Below are positions 1 to 6,316 of a stretch of DNA of 7,513 nt, one piece after another. A program made the position numbers and the translations under genes. Position 1 is the stretch's first letter. The number at the start of each line of letters is the position of its first letter. The stretch lies in contig JAESUK010000119.1 in the NCBI GenBank assembly GCA_016763095.1, positions 1 to 7,513 of the forward strand, in the 5' to 3' direction. Below the pieces are notes generated by a model. That model was not told where the DNA came from, did no database searches, and worked only from the letters and a program-made list of their open reading frames with translations. This DNA is from Alphaproteobacteria bacterium (GTDB lineage Bacteria > Pseudomonadota > Alphaproteobacteria > Micavibrionales > Micavibrionaceae).

Positions 1-59
1 ATACAGACCTGAGCCAATTGAATGTGATAATCACGAGTTTACTCTCCCCTCTCTCTTGA

Positions 60-90
60 CGCAGCCCCTAAACAGGCTGCGTTTTTTTTT
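60..90 (+). terminator. Intrinsic terminator of an upstream transcript
   Basis: A perfect 7-bp stem (CGCAGCC at 60-66 pairing with GGCTGCG at 75-81) encloses an 8-base loop and is followed directly by nine T residues (82-90). This is the textbook form of a rho-independent terminator on the plus strand. The gene it ends lies mostly or wholly to the left of the window. It also insulates the PhoH-family gene that starts at 134, which therefore needs its own promoter in the 40-odd bases between. A TATAAC at 107-112 is a possible -10 box, but I see no good -35 partner. Confidence 0.88.
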
Positions 91-120
91 GGAAAACTTC
101 AATCCATATAACCCTGACTG

Positions 121-126
121 AAAGGA
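121..126 (+). promoter_or_regulatory. Ribosome binding site of the PhoH-family gene
   Basis: AAAGGA lies 7 bases upstream of the ATG at 134, which is ideal Shine-Dalgarno spacing and supports that start codon. Confidence 0.8.
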
Positions 127-133
127 CGACACC

Positions 134-910
134 ATGTCTAAAAAAGCACGCAAAACAGGAAAATCAGCAAAGAATTTTCACACGATTCAGGGCGGACAAA
201 AGGACGGATATAAAGATAACCGCCTTGATAAATCCAAAAAATGGCATCCTCTCGGAGAAGAAATTGAGAATTCACGCGATAAAAAATATATCAAAACCAT
301 TAAACCTCGCTCAGAAGGTCAAGCTGAACTAATATCAGCAATTAAAGAGCACAATCTAACAATGGCGATGGGGCCAGCGGGAACAGGAAAGACATATCTC
401 GCAATTGCCGCCGCTGTCGATGCCCTTGAAAATGGTGAAGTAGAACGCATTATTCTTTCACGCCCCGCCATGGAAGCTGGGGAATCTCTAGGGTACTTAC
501 CTGGCGACATGGAAGAAAAAATGGCACCGTATCTTCGTCCTCTTTTTGATGCCCTCGGTGATCGCCTCGGTGGGAAAAAAGTCCGTCACTATATGGATGA
601 AGGAACCATCGAAATTGCTCCTGTTGGGTTCATGCGCGGAAGAACGCTTAACAATGCCTTCGTCGTGATTGACGAAGCACAAAACTGTACTTACGTTCAA
701 CTTAAAATGCTTCTATCACGCCTTGGCTGGAACTCTACAATGGTGGTAACAGGGGACCCTGCGCAAACAGATCTTCTTACTGGCATGTCAGGACTTGCGG
801 ACATCTCAGCACAACTTAAACAATCAGAAAACATTGCAGTGATTGAACTAAAATCCGAAGACATTGTACGTCACCCATTGGTCGCTGAAATGTTAAAATT
901 CCTAGATTAA
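134..910 (+). CDS. phoH: PhoH-family P-loop ATPase
   Basis: A cytoplasmic ATPase of the PhoH family, 258 residues. Visible motifs are Walker A GPAGTGKT (80-87), the family block SRPAMEAGESLGYLPGD (109-125) followed by EEKMAPYLRPLFDAL, Walker B FVVIDEAQN (176-184), TGDPAQTDL (206-214), and the C-terminal VRHPL (245-249). Together these cover the whole PhoH domain, so the gene is intact. The first 50 residues are rich in Lys, Arg and Gly and may bind nucleic acid; that is inference. In the family, PhoH proteins are ATPases, some linked to RNA metabolism or to phosphate starvation, and the exact role here is not shown. No ybeY lies beside it, which argues against the PhoL/YbeZ branch. It is bounded by a terminator upstream and a terminator-like hairpin downstream, so it is probably transcribed alone. 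The symbol denotes family membership, not proven equivalence to E. coli phoH. Confidence 0.93.
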   Translation: MSKKARKTGKSAKNFHTIQGGQKDGYKDNRLDKSKKWHPLGEEIENSRDKKYIKTIKPRSEGQAELISAIKEHNLTMAMGPAGTGKTYLAIAAAVDALENGEVERIILSRPAMEAGESLGYLPGDMEEKMAPYLRPLFDALGDRLGGKKVRHYMDEGTIEIAPVGFMRGRTLNNAFVVIDEAQNCTYVQLKMLLSRLGWNSTMVVTGDPAQTDLLTGMSGLADISAQLKQSENIAVIELKSEDIVRHPLVAEMLKFLD

Positions 911-911
911 A

Positions 912-917
912 TATAAT
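912..917 (+). promoter_or_regulatory. Possible -10 box for the sco gene
   Basis: A perfect TATAAT begins one base after the phoH stop codon (908-910). No convincing -35 hexamer is found 15-19 bases upstream, where the sequence is still phoH coding. If used, transcription would start near 924 and the sco mRNA would carry the hairpin at 932-973 in its leader. A perfect hexamer can occur by chance in such AT-rich DNA, so this is tentative. Confidence 0.35.
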
Positions 918-931
918 ATAGTGACCTAATA

Positions 932-980
932 ATATAGCACTTACCTTTCCTTTTTCGGAAAAAAGCGCTATATCTTTTTT
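932..980 (+). terminator. Terminator-like hairpin ending at the sco start codon
   Basis: ATATAGCAC (932-940) pairs with GCGCTATAT (965-973) with one mismatch. Inside it, TTTCC (946-950) can pair with GGAAA (957-961); an alternative inner stem is CTTTTT (950-955) with AAAAAG (960-965). After the stem comes C974 and then six T residues (975-980). The next base is the A of the sco ATG at 981. It looks like the rho-independent terminator of phoH, but it is AT-rich and interrupted, so it may be leaky. If sco is transcribed from 912-917, the same structure would sit in its leader. Confidence 0.55.
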
Positions 981-1586
981 ATGAACAAACATAAAATTCT
1001 CAGAACAATCGTCTTCGTCCTCATCGGAGCAAGCCTCGGGCTTGTTTGGAAAGCATATAACGCGCCAGACGCATCATCGTCCAATAAAAAGTCAGCCATT
1101 ATGGCACCGGGTTTTAACCCAGAATTTTCACTCCTCAACCATGATGGCAAAACCGTTACAGCGGAAAATTATAACGACAAATATCAGCTCGTTTATTTCG
1201 GCTTCACCTTTTGCCCAGAAATTTGTCCAACGGAATTACAGAAAATGGCAAACATTCTAAAAATCCTCGGTGACAAATCATCACAAATTCATCCACTCTT
1301 TATATCTGTTGACCCAACACGCGATACACCAGAAGTGATGAAAGAATACCTCAAAAGCTTTGGCTCAGAGTTCATCGGGCTAACTGGCACAGAAGAAGAC
1401 GTCGATAAGGCCATGGCATCTTTCAAGGTATATGCTGCAAAAACAGACGACCCTGCCTACGTAGATTACATGATGGCACACTCATCTTATCTCTACTTTC
1501 TAAACAAAGATGGCGATTTACTGGGTCTATATAGAAAAGAAGAAACAGCAGAGAAAATCGCTAATGATATAAAGTCTAATCTGTGA
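981..1586 (+). CDS. Sco/SenC (SCO1/PrrC) family copper/thiol protein
   Basis: A membrane-anchored thioredoxin-fold protein of 201 residues, normal for the family. One N-terminal hydrophobic segment (about residues 6-23) should hold it in the inner membrane with the domain in the periplasm. The metal/redox motif is CPEICP (Cys78, Cys82, the expected CxxxC), with the third ligand His167 in MMAHSS. SVDPTRDTP (109-117) is also diagnostic. Known members deliver copper to the CuA site of cytochrome c oxidase or act as thiol reductases; no oxidase gene is visible here, so the partner is unknown. The residue before His167 is Ala where Asp is usual. ATG 981 is the only plausible start: the frame has a stop at 930-932, no other start codon lies between, and the anchor needs residues 1-23. 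There is no Shine-Dalgarno at normal spacing, because a T run directly precedes the ATG. Confidence 0.93.
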   Translation: MNKHKILRTIVFVLIGASLGLVWKAYNAPDASSSNKKSAIMAPGFNPEFSLLNHDGKTVTAENYNDKYQLVYFGFTFCPEICPTELQKMANILKILGDKSSQIHPLFISVDPTRDTPEVMKEYLKSFGSEFIGLTGTEEDVDKAMASFKVYAAKTDDPAYVDYMMAHSSYLYFLNKDGDLLGLYRKEETAEKIANDIKSNL

Positions 1587-1621
1587 TAATCTGACGCCCT
1601 AAACAATTGTGCCAAACAATC

Positions 1622-1635
1622 ATGAAGGGCTTCAT
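1622..1635 (+). promoter_or_regulatory. Inverted repeat containing the ribosome binding site
   Basis: ATGAAG (1622-1627) and CTTCAT (1630-1635) are perfect inverted arms around GG. A 5-bp stem with a GGGC loop would hold part of the AAGGG Shine-Dalgarno (1625-1629) of the downstream gene. AAGGG is 7 bases from the ATG at 1637 and decides that start over the in-frame TTG at 1607 and ATG at 1622. The stem is short, so real sequestration of the site is uncertain. Confidence 0.4.
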
Positions 1636-1636
1636 C

Positions 1637-3316
1637 ATGTACCGCATTCTATCTCTTTTTATCTGCTTATCTGTATTCCTCCCGCACACAGCTTTTGCAA
1701 AAAATATTGACGCGAGCAGTACCCTCACAGAGGCGACTGTCTATACAAACCGCGCCAAGCTCACGCGCGTTGCCAAAATCTCCCTTCCAAAAGGTGAGCA
1801 CAAAATCATTATTAGCGGACTTTCATCAAGAATTTTTACAGATTCTTTACGTGCCAAAGGAACGGCCTTTGGTAAAGTAACCTTGGGTGCCGTGACCTAT
1901 AAATCCGTGACCCAAGCCGAGCTTATCAAGCCTCGTGAAAAAGCCCTCAACGATCAATTGGTTACACTCCAAGATAAAAAGAAACTTGTGAACGCTGAAA
2001 AATCAGCCCTTAAAATTCAGAAAATATTTTTGGAAAACATCGGAAAGAACATTGTTCAAAAAGAGAACGAGAACATCGCCCGCCTTGATCTTGACCCAGA
2101 AAGCTGGAAAACAGCATCAAGCATGATGCACACACAAATCATTGATAATCTAAAACAAAGCCTGATCTTAGATCAAAATATGCGTGACCTTACAAAGCAA
2201 GAGGCACAAATCCGCGCTGAACTCTCAAAACTAAGAACAGGGCAACGTAGCACCCTCGAAGTGTCCATTCCTGTTGAGGCAACAAGCGCAACAACACTTA
2301 CTCTTGATCTGGACTATCAAATTCCAAACGCAAGTTGGACACCTTTGTATGACGCAAGGCTTTCTACAAAAGATGAAACCCTTGATCTAATTTTGTACGG
2401 CTCAGTACAACAAAACACAGGCGAAGATTGGACAGATATCAAACTCACACTTTCAACCGCACAGCCCCACCGTGGGACAGGGCAACCTGATTTGGGTCCA
2501 AAATGGGTTTACTTGGCATCCCCAAACATCGCAATGCACGCTGCGAGAGGACGCATAAGTGAAATGAAATCAAATACATTTGGCGGTGCAATGCCTATGG
2601 CCTCTTCTGAAATGGACAGCCTCATGGAAACTGATTTTGCACGAGAAGAATCTGTTGTTGAAATCAAACAAGCGCAAATCAACACAGAAGGCTTTGTCAG
2701 CGAATACATCATTCCGGGTCCAAGTTCGGTTTTGGCAGATGGCTCTAAAAGCAAACTCCTCATCGGAACCTTTAAAACGGAAACATCGCTCTACACAGAG
2801 ATCAAACCTCAACTAAGTAACCAAGCATACCTTGTGAGCCAAAGCACCCTTCTGGGCGACGCACCAATCCTCCCTGGACGCATTAATCTATTCAGAGATG
2901 ACGCGTACGTTGGACAGTCTTATACCCCGCTCCTAAGACCGGGTGAGAAGAAAAACCTCGCCTTCGGAATTGATGATAATGTGTCCGTCACACGTCGTGC
3001 ATTGAAAGATGAAAAAAGCGAAGAAGGAATTGTGAACATAGACAAAGTATTGGAACGTCACTTCCTCACAGAAATTGTAAACCTTCATAAAGAGCCTGTG
3101 AAAATCGTTGTTCTTCAAAATACACCAGTTTCACAAAATGAGGATATCGAAGTCACAATACTCAAAACTGTGACAACACAGGGCTATAAAAATGATTTCG
3201 ATAAGATCAAAGGTCTCATGCGTTGGAACACAACCTTGGCGCCAAAAGAACAAAAAGATATTAAACTTGGATGGCGCGTTATCTGGCCAAAAGATAAAAC
3301 CATCAGCGGACTATAG
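1637..3316 (+). CDS. Exported DUF4140/DUF4139 domain protein
   Basis: An exported protein of 559 residues whose biochemical function is unknown. A signal peptide is clear: MYR, a hydrophobic core (4-16), then a cleavage site after AFA (19-21). This and the AAGGG site 7 bases upstream favour ATG 1637 over earlier in-frame starts at 1607 and 1622. Residues about 29-130 match the N-terminal DUF4140 type (TEATVYTNRAKLTR, then PKGEHKIIISGL). Residues about 95-200 are Lys/Glu/Leu-rich and likely coiled coil. About 208-559 match DUF4139, with YQIPNASWTPLYDAR (227-241), NTGEDWTDIKLTLST (260-274), and a C-terminus of W-N-T-T-L-A-P and WPKD ending in the usual short tail. A flexible Met/Ser-rich insert lies near 307-335. 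Family members are often annotated as mucoidy-inhibitor-like, a weakly supported name. It follows sco by 50 bases and may share its transcript. Confidence 0.85.
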   Translation: MYRILSLFICLSVFLPHTAFAKNIDASSTLTEATVYTNRAKLTRVAKISLPKGEHKIIISGLSSRIFTDSLRAKGTAFGKVTLGAVTYKSVTQAELIKPREKALNDQLVTLQDKKKLVNAEKSALKIQKIFLENIGKNIVQKENENIARLDLDPESWKTASSMMHTQIIDNLKQSLILDQNMRDLTKQEAQIRAELSKLRTGQRSTLEVSIPVEATSATTLTLDLDYQIPNASWTPLYDARLSTKDETLDLILYGSVQQNTGEDWTDIKLTLSTAQPHRGTGQPDLGPKWVYLASPNIAMHAARGRISEMKSNTFGGAMPMASSEMDSLMETDFAREESVVEIKQAQINTEGFVSEYIIPGPSSVLADGSKSKLLIGTFKTETSLYTEIKPQLSNQAYLVSQSTLLGDAPILPGRINLFRDDAYVGQSYTPLLRPGEKKNLAFGIDDNVSVTRRALKDEKSEEGIVNIDKVLERHFLTEIVNLHKEPVKIVVLQNTPVSQNEDIEVTILKTVTTQGYKNDFDKIKGLMRWNTTLAPKEQKDIKLGWRVIWPKDKTISGL

Positions 3317-3327
3317 AAACAGCTAGA

Positions 3328-3630
3328 TCAGTCTTCGAGGACGGCGTTCAGCTTCAACGCCAATCCCATAGATCCGCGGACTTTCAATTGCCCCATCATA
3401 AAGGCGATATTGGGATCTTTTGTACCCTCTAAAAAAGCTTGGAAGGTTTCCAGAGAACATGCCAATGTCACATCAGATTCTTCATCTTCATGCGATACAA
3501 GAACAGGGCTTTCATTTGAATCAATATAAATGCGCCCATCATCACCAAAATCAAATTTCACTTTGGCTTTAATGTGTGGCGCAAATTGAATTTTTTCTTT
3601 GATTTTTACCGTCGCCTGTTCAAGATTCAT
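3328..3630 (-). CDS. Single-domain SCP2 sterol-carrier-like protein
   Basis: A small cytoplasmic protein of 100 residues consisting only of an SCP2-like domain. Typical features are the FDFGDDGRIYID strand pair (about 27-38), the acidic SHEDEESDVTLACSLETFQAFLEG block, and the conserved end KDPNIAFMMGQLKVRGSMGLALKL. SCP2 domains form a hydrophobic cavity that can bind lipids or acyl chains; the ligand here is unknown. An ATG six bases further upstream (3636) is in frame, but AAAGGA at 3643-3638 is 7 bases from ATG 3630 and only 1 base from the other, so 3630 is the better start. It lies 96 bases after the second permease gene with no terminator visible between, so read-through from the transporter operon is possible. 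It converges with the DUF4139 gene across 11 bases. Confidence 0.85.
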   Translation of the reverse strand: MNLEQATVKIKEKIQFAPHIKAKVKFDFGDDGRIYIDSNESPVLVSHEDEESDVTLACSLETFQAFLEGTKDPNIAFMMGQLKVRGSMGLALKLNAVLED

Positions 3631-3637
3631 ATACATA

Positions 3638-3643
3638 TCCTTT
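3638..3643 (-). promoter_or_regulatory. Ribosome binding site of the SCP2 gene
   Basis: On the minus strand AAAGGA is followed by 7 bases and then ATG at 3630. The earlier ATG at 3636 is only one base from the site, so this element decides the start. Confidence 0.75.
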
Positions 3644-3656
3644 ATATTAGAGAGAG

Positions 3657-3671
3657 TTCATGCTACATGAA
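3657..3671. repeat. Inverted repeat TTCATG-N3-CATGAA upstream of the SCP2 gene
   Basis: Two perfect 6-base arms separated by CTA lie 27-41 bases upstream of the SCP2 start codon, in the only non-coding stretch on that side. The position suits an operator or a leader hairpin. No T run follows on either strand, so it is not a terminator. The surrounding AT-rich sequence (about 3661-3720) offers several weak -10-like strings and no clear promoter. Confidence 0.4.
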
Positions 3672-3720
3672 AATATATATAAAATCATTAAAATTAAATG
3701 ACTAAGATCAAAGTTACGAA

Positions 3721-3732
3721 GGATAATTATCC
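3721..3732. repeat. Perfect 12-bp palindrome over the last permease stop codon
   Basis: GGATAATTATCC reads the same on both strands and includes the TAA stop (3729-3727) of the second permease gene. It could bind a dimeric regulator ahead of the SCP2 gene, or be chance. It is too AT-rich and lacks a T tract, so it is not an intrinsic terminator. Confidence 0.3.
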
Positions 3733-4524
3733 ACGAACACCGAAACGATTTCCTGACTCATACCGCCTCAAGCCTGCTTTAAAAATAAGATAAGACACAC
3801 ACATACACGCCATTGTTCCAAACACCGTACCAAACAATGCCGACAACTTGTGCGTCAGAAGAAATTCAATAGGCAAATGCGTCATAAACGTTACAGGCAC
3901 AACCGTTAAAATAATGATCTGCAACCAACCATCAAAAACCGCTTCGGGGCGATTGGAAATAATGAAGGCATTAAAATTGATCTCTTCCGAAGATTCATAA
4001 AAGCCATTAAGCCAAAACCCAATTGAACCATACGCCAAGATCATACTTCCAAACACACATGTAGCACAGATCACCATAAAGAATAGCCAGAACAACGATA
4101 CACTCGTCATAAAGCCCGCAATCGTCAAAACGATAATACCAAAGATAATCTCAGGCGGGCCCGCAGCCTGCGAACACCCCATTGCGATATTAATCAATAA
4201 AGGACGAGGTTGGGTTAAGTAAATATCAAGCTCTCCATTATCTATTTGCAATGGCAAGCGTCTCAACCCCAAGGCAAAGAAAGAAACCGTTCCCCACGTT
4301 ACAATCCCTATACCGTATGCCAAAAGAATATGCTCAATCCCCCATCCACCGATACTTGGCACACGATCAAAAATGATAAACCAAATGGACATGTATATAG
4401 CATGGTTGGAAATGTTAAATATTGTACGCACCGCGTACACAGCACGTAATGACAATGCCGACTTCATACTTACTTTCAACAAGGCAAGAATATAGCGAAG
4501 ATTGCTTTTAAATTTAGCCACCAT
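3727..4524 (-). CDS. ABC-2 type permease, PF06182/DUF990 family (second subunit)
   Basis: An integral inner-membrane protein of 265 residues with about six hydrophobic segments (near 38-52, 65-87, 122-143, 144-172, 200-216 and 228-250). The motifs NGELDIYLTQPRPLL (96-110), NRPEAVFDGW (191-200) followed by LTVVPVTFMTHLP, and the C-terminal GLRRYESGNR (251-260) identify the PF06182 (former DUF990) permease family. It should pair with the neighbouring permease and ATPase; the substrate is unknown. The upstream permease gene overlaps it by 11 bases, and a strong GGAGGTGA site lies inside that gene's end. GGAGG is only 3 bases from ATG 4524 but 6 from the next codon, GTG 4521, so translation may begin at either, changing one residue. 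No intrinsic terminator is seen after the stop. Confidence 0.9.
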   Translation of the reverse strand: MVAKFKSNLRYILALLKVSMKSALSLRAVYAVRTIFNISNHAIYMSIWFIIFDRVPSIGGWGIEHILLAYGIGIVTWGTVSFFALGLRRLPLQIDNGELDIYLTQPRPLLINIAMGCSQAAGPPEIIFGIIVLTIAGFMTSVSLFWLFFMVICATCVFGSMILAYGSIGFWLNGFYESSEEINFNAFIISNRPEAVFDGWLQIIILTVVPVTFMTHLPIEFLLTHKLSALFGTVFGTMACMCVSYLIFKAGLRRYESGNRFGVRG

Positions 4525-5311
4525 TCACCTCCAATCGACGTACACATGTACGGTACATCCACCCCATCAACATAAACGCCAACACAAACCAAACACAAAA
4601 ATAGCCAAGCGTCATAATGACATTTTCAAAGAACGTGCCCTCATTTAAAAGTGGGCGTACAGGCATATACATCATCGTATAAAATGGCGTAAAGCTCGCA
4701 AACTTTTCTACCCAATCAGGATAAAGCGTCAACGGCATATATAACCCACCAAGCACAATCAAAAGCTTTTGATAGATACGGTACATCGGCTCTGCTTCTT
4801 GAAGCCAAAACGCGGTAATCCCCGCCATAAGCTGAAACATAAGATGCAAAATAGACCCAAGGTACAAGAAAATCATAACCGTGATCAGGGTCACTATCCC
4901 CCCGCTTGGTAGCTCGCCAATATAAAGCCAGAGCAAAAAGACACCCACACTATAATAGGATACCATATTTGCACTCAACGCACCGATCCCCTCTAACAAT
5001 CGCATATTTAAATAGGATATTGGACGGATAAGAAAATAGGCAATATCCCCGCTTCTTATGTCTTCATTAATCACCATAAAAAACCGTGGCGACAAAAACA
5101 AAAACATCTGCGTAAAGGACACATACCATGCAAGATCAGTAATCTTATAAGGGATTTCCAAAAGACCTTCACGATCAATCAAACGCCATAATTCTATAAA
5201 AACAACCATAAAGAAAAAGCACCCGCAAAACCGAAAGATCATCCGCATAGTATGGCTAAGATGATTCTTAAACGAGAGCTTTATAAACGGAAAATATTTA
5301 AGAAGAGACAT
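4514..5311 (-). CDS. ABC-2 type permease, PF06182/DUF990 family (first subunit)
   Basis: An integral inner-membrane protein of 265 residues with about six hydrophobic segments (near 25-42, 58-80, 108-132, 138-169, 182-197 and 230-252). SGDIAYFLIRPISY (87-100) is the signature equivalent to NGELDIYLTQPRP in the sister permease. LYPDW (196-200) and FTPFYTMMYMPVRPLL (207-222) are also typical of this transporter type. The two permeases are distinct in sequence and probably form a heterodimer. Its ATG overlaps the ATPase stop by one base (TGATG), and the nearest AAGG is about 12 bases upstream, which points to translational coupling with the ATPase. Gene order ATPase, permease, permease is the usual one for this family, whose substrates are mostly unknown. 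Confidence 0.9.
   Translation of the reverse strand: MSLLKYFPFIKLSFKNHLSHTMRMIFRFCGCFFFMVVFIELWRLIDREGLLEIPYKITDLAWYVSFTQMFLFLSPRFFMVINEDIRSGDIAYFLIRPISYLNMRLLEGIGALSANMVSYYSVGVFLLWLYIGELPSGGIVTLITVMIFLYLGSILHLMFQLMAGITAFWLQEAEPMYRIYQKLLIVLGGLYMPLTLYPDWVEKFASFTPFYTMMYMPVRPLLNEGTFFENVIMTLGYFCVWFVLAFMLMGWMYRTCVRRLEVNGG
4525..4532 (-). promoter_or_regulatory. Strong ribosome binding site inside the upstream permease gene
   Basis: GGAGGTGA on the minus strand is a full match to the core anti-Shine-Dalgarno complement. It lies within the last codons of the first permease gene, just before ATG 4524. The spacing is short for that ATG and better for the in-frame GTG at 4521. Confidence 0.75.
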
Positions 5312-6300
5312 CAGGCAGAAACCTTATGGTCTTTATAAATCGTTTTAATAATCTCCTCCATCGGAGGATCTTCAACCGTAATATCGCGCAAGGAAGATTG
5401 ATCCATCGCATGTTGAATAAGCGCTTCAACCGATTGCTTGCTTACATCAATTGAAAACGATGATTTATGTGGCTTCTTTTCAATTTCGGTTACACCCTTC
5501 AAAGAAATTTGAATTTCTTCTTCTTTGGTTTGGAATGTCACAATTTTTTGACGGATATAATCAGAGCGTAATTTATCAATTGAGTGATCAATAATAATCT
5601 GCCCCTCATCAATTATAATCACACGGTCACATACTTTTTCAATATCACCTGTATCATGGGATGTCAGTAAAACAGTCGTACCATTTTGCTTAGATGAATC
5701 GTACACAAGATCACGGATCATCGCCTTGGCAGAAACATCCAAACCAACAGTTGGTTCATCCAAAAACAGCGTACTCGGCGCGTGTAAAAAGCTAGCAACA
5801 ATCTCACACCGCATACGTTGCCCAAGCGACAACTGACGTACAGGTTTTTCTAACAATGGACCAATTTCAAACGTCTCAACAAGGTGCTTTAAACGCGCAC
5901 GATAAACGTCAGGCTTTATTTCATACGCACATGCCAACAAATCAAACGTATCTTGTGCAGGAAGATGGTACCAAAGCTGAGACCGTTGTCCAAAGACCGT
6001 TCCAATTTCATAGGATAGCTTTTCACGCTCCTGCCACGGCACATAACCATTGACGCTCACTTGCCCTGCGGACGGGTTTAATATGCCGGAGAGAAGCTTA
6101 ATAGTGGTTGATTTACCCGCACCATTTGGACCAATGAACGCAACGCGCTCACCTTTTTCAATATCAAATGAAATGCCTTGAAGCGCGTGCACATCTTTCC
6201 ACTCAGGTGAAAAAAATGACTTTATCGCCCCAGATAATCCTTTACCTGATTTTTTAAGTTTAAAAGTCTTGGATAAATTCTCAACGTGGATTGTGCTCAT
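5311..6300 (-). CDS. ABC transporter ATP-binding protein (NatA-like, partner of DUF990 permeases)
   Basis: The nucleotide-binding subunit, 329 residues, cytoplasmic on the inner membrane. All motifs are intact: Walker A GPNGAGKST (57-65), Q-loop Gln105 in VFGQRSQLWYHLP, signature LSLGQ (157-161), Walker B TLFLDE (177-182), D-loop GLD (186-188) and H-loop His215. A basic insert near 16-37 (KKSGKGLSGAIKSFF) before the core domain and a C-terminal extension of about 90 residues are typical of the ATPases paired with DUF990 permeases. An in-frame ATG at 6336 would add 12 residues, but it lies inside panC, has no binding site, and the family start MSTIHVENLSKTF fits ATG 6300. Even there no clear Shine-Dalgarno exists; coupling to panC, 16 bases upstream, is likely. 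A palindrome covers the start codon. Confidence 0.93.
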   Translation of the reverse strand: MSTIHVENLSKTFKLKKSGKGLSGAIKSFFSPEWKDVHALQGISFDIEKGERVAFIGPNGAGKSTTIKLLSGILNPSAGQVSVNGYVPWQEREKLSYEIGTVFGQRSQLWYHLPAQDTFDLLACAYEIKPDVYRARLKHLVETFEIGPLLEKPVRQLSLGQRMRCEIVASFLHAPSTLFLDEPTVGLDVSAKAMIRDLVYDSSKQNGTTVLLTSHDTGDIEKVCDRVIIIDEGQIIIDHSIDKLRSDYIRQKIVTFQTKEEEIQISLKGVTEIEKKPHKSSFSIDVSKQSVEALIQHAMDQSSLRDITVEDPPMEEIIKTIYKDHKVSA

Positions 6301-6307
6301 GCATGAG
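6296..6307. repeat. Perfect 12-bp palindrome over the ATPase start codon
   Basis: CTCATGCATGAG reads the same on both strands and includes the ATG at 6300-6298 within the 16-base gap between panC and the ATPase gene. As RNA it could form only a 4-bp stem with a 4-base loop, so a strong effect on translation is doubtful. Chance is a fair explanation. Confidence 0.3.
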
Positions 6308-6316
6308 ATAAAAGCA

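Noticed and set aside
1..58. Possible end of a gene or a small RNA at the left edge
   Set aside because: Frame 1 stops at 10-12 after only three codons, frame 2 runs open through the terminator to 120, and GTGATAATCAC (24-34) is a short palindrome. Too little sequence is present to call a gene or RNA.
1607..1636. Longer DUF4139 protein starting at TTG 1607 or ATG 1622
   Set aside because: The AAGGG site is placed for ATG 1637, and a clean signal peptide begins there. The longer forms would put extra residues before it.
3343..3361. Hairpin GGCGTT-N7-AACGCC near the convergent gene ends
   Set aside because: It lies inside the SCP2 coding sequence and has no T run on either strand, so it is not an intrinsic terminator.
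3670..3705. TATATA-type promoter strings in the SCP2 upstream spacer
   Set aside because: The stretch is so AT-rich that -10-like hexamers are expected by chance, and no -35 box lies at proper spacing.
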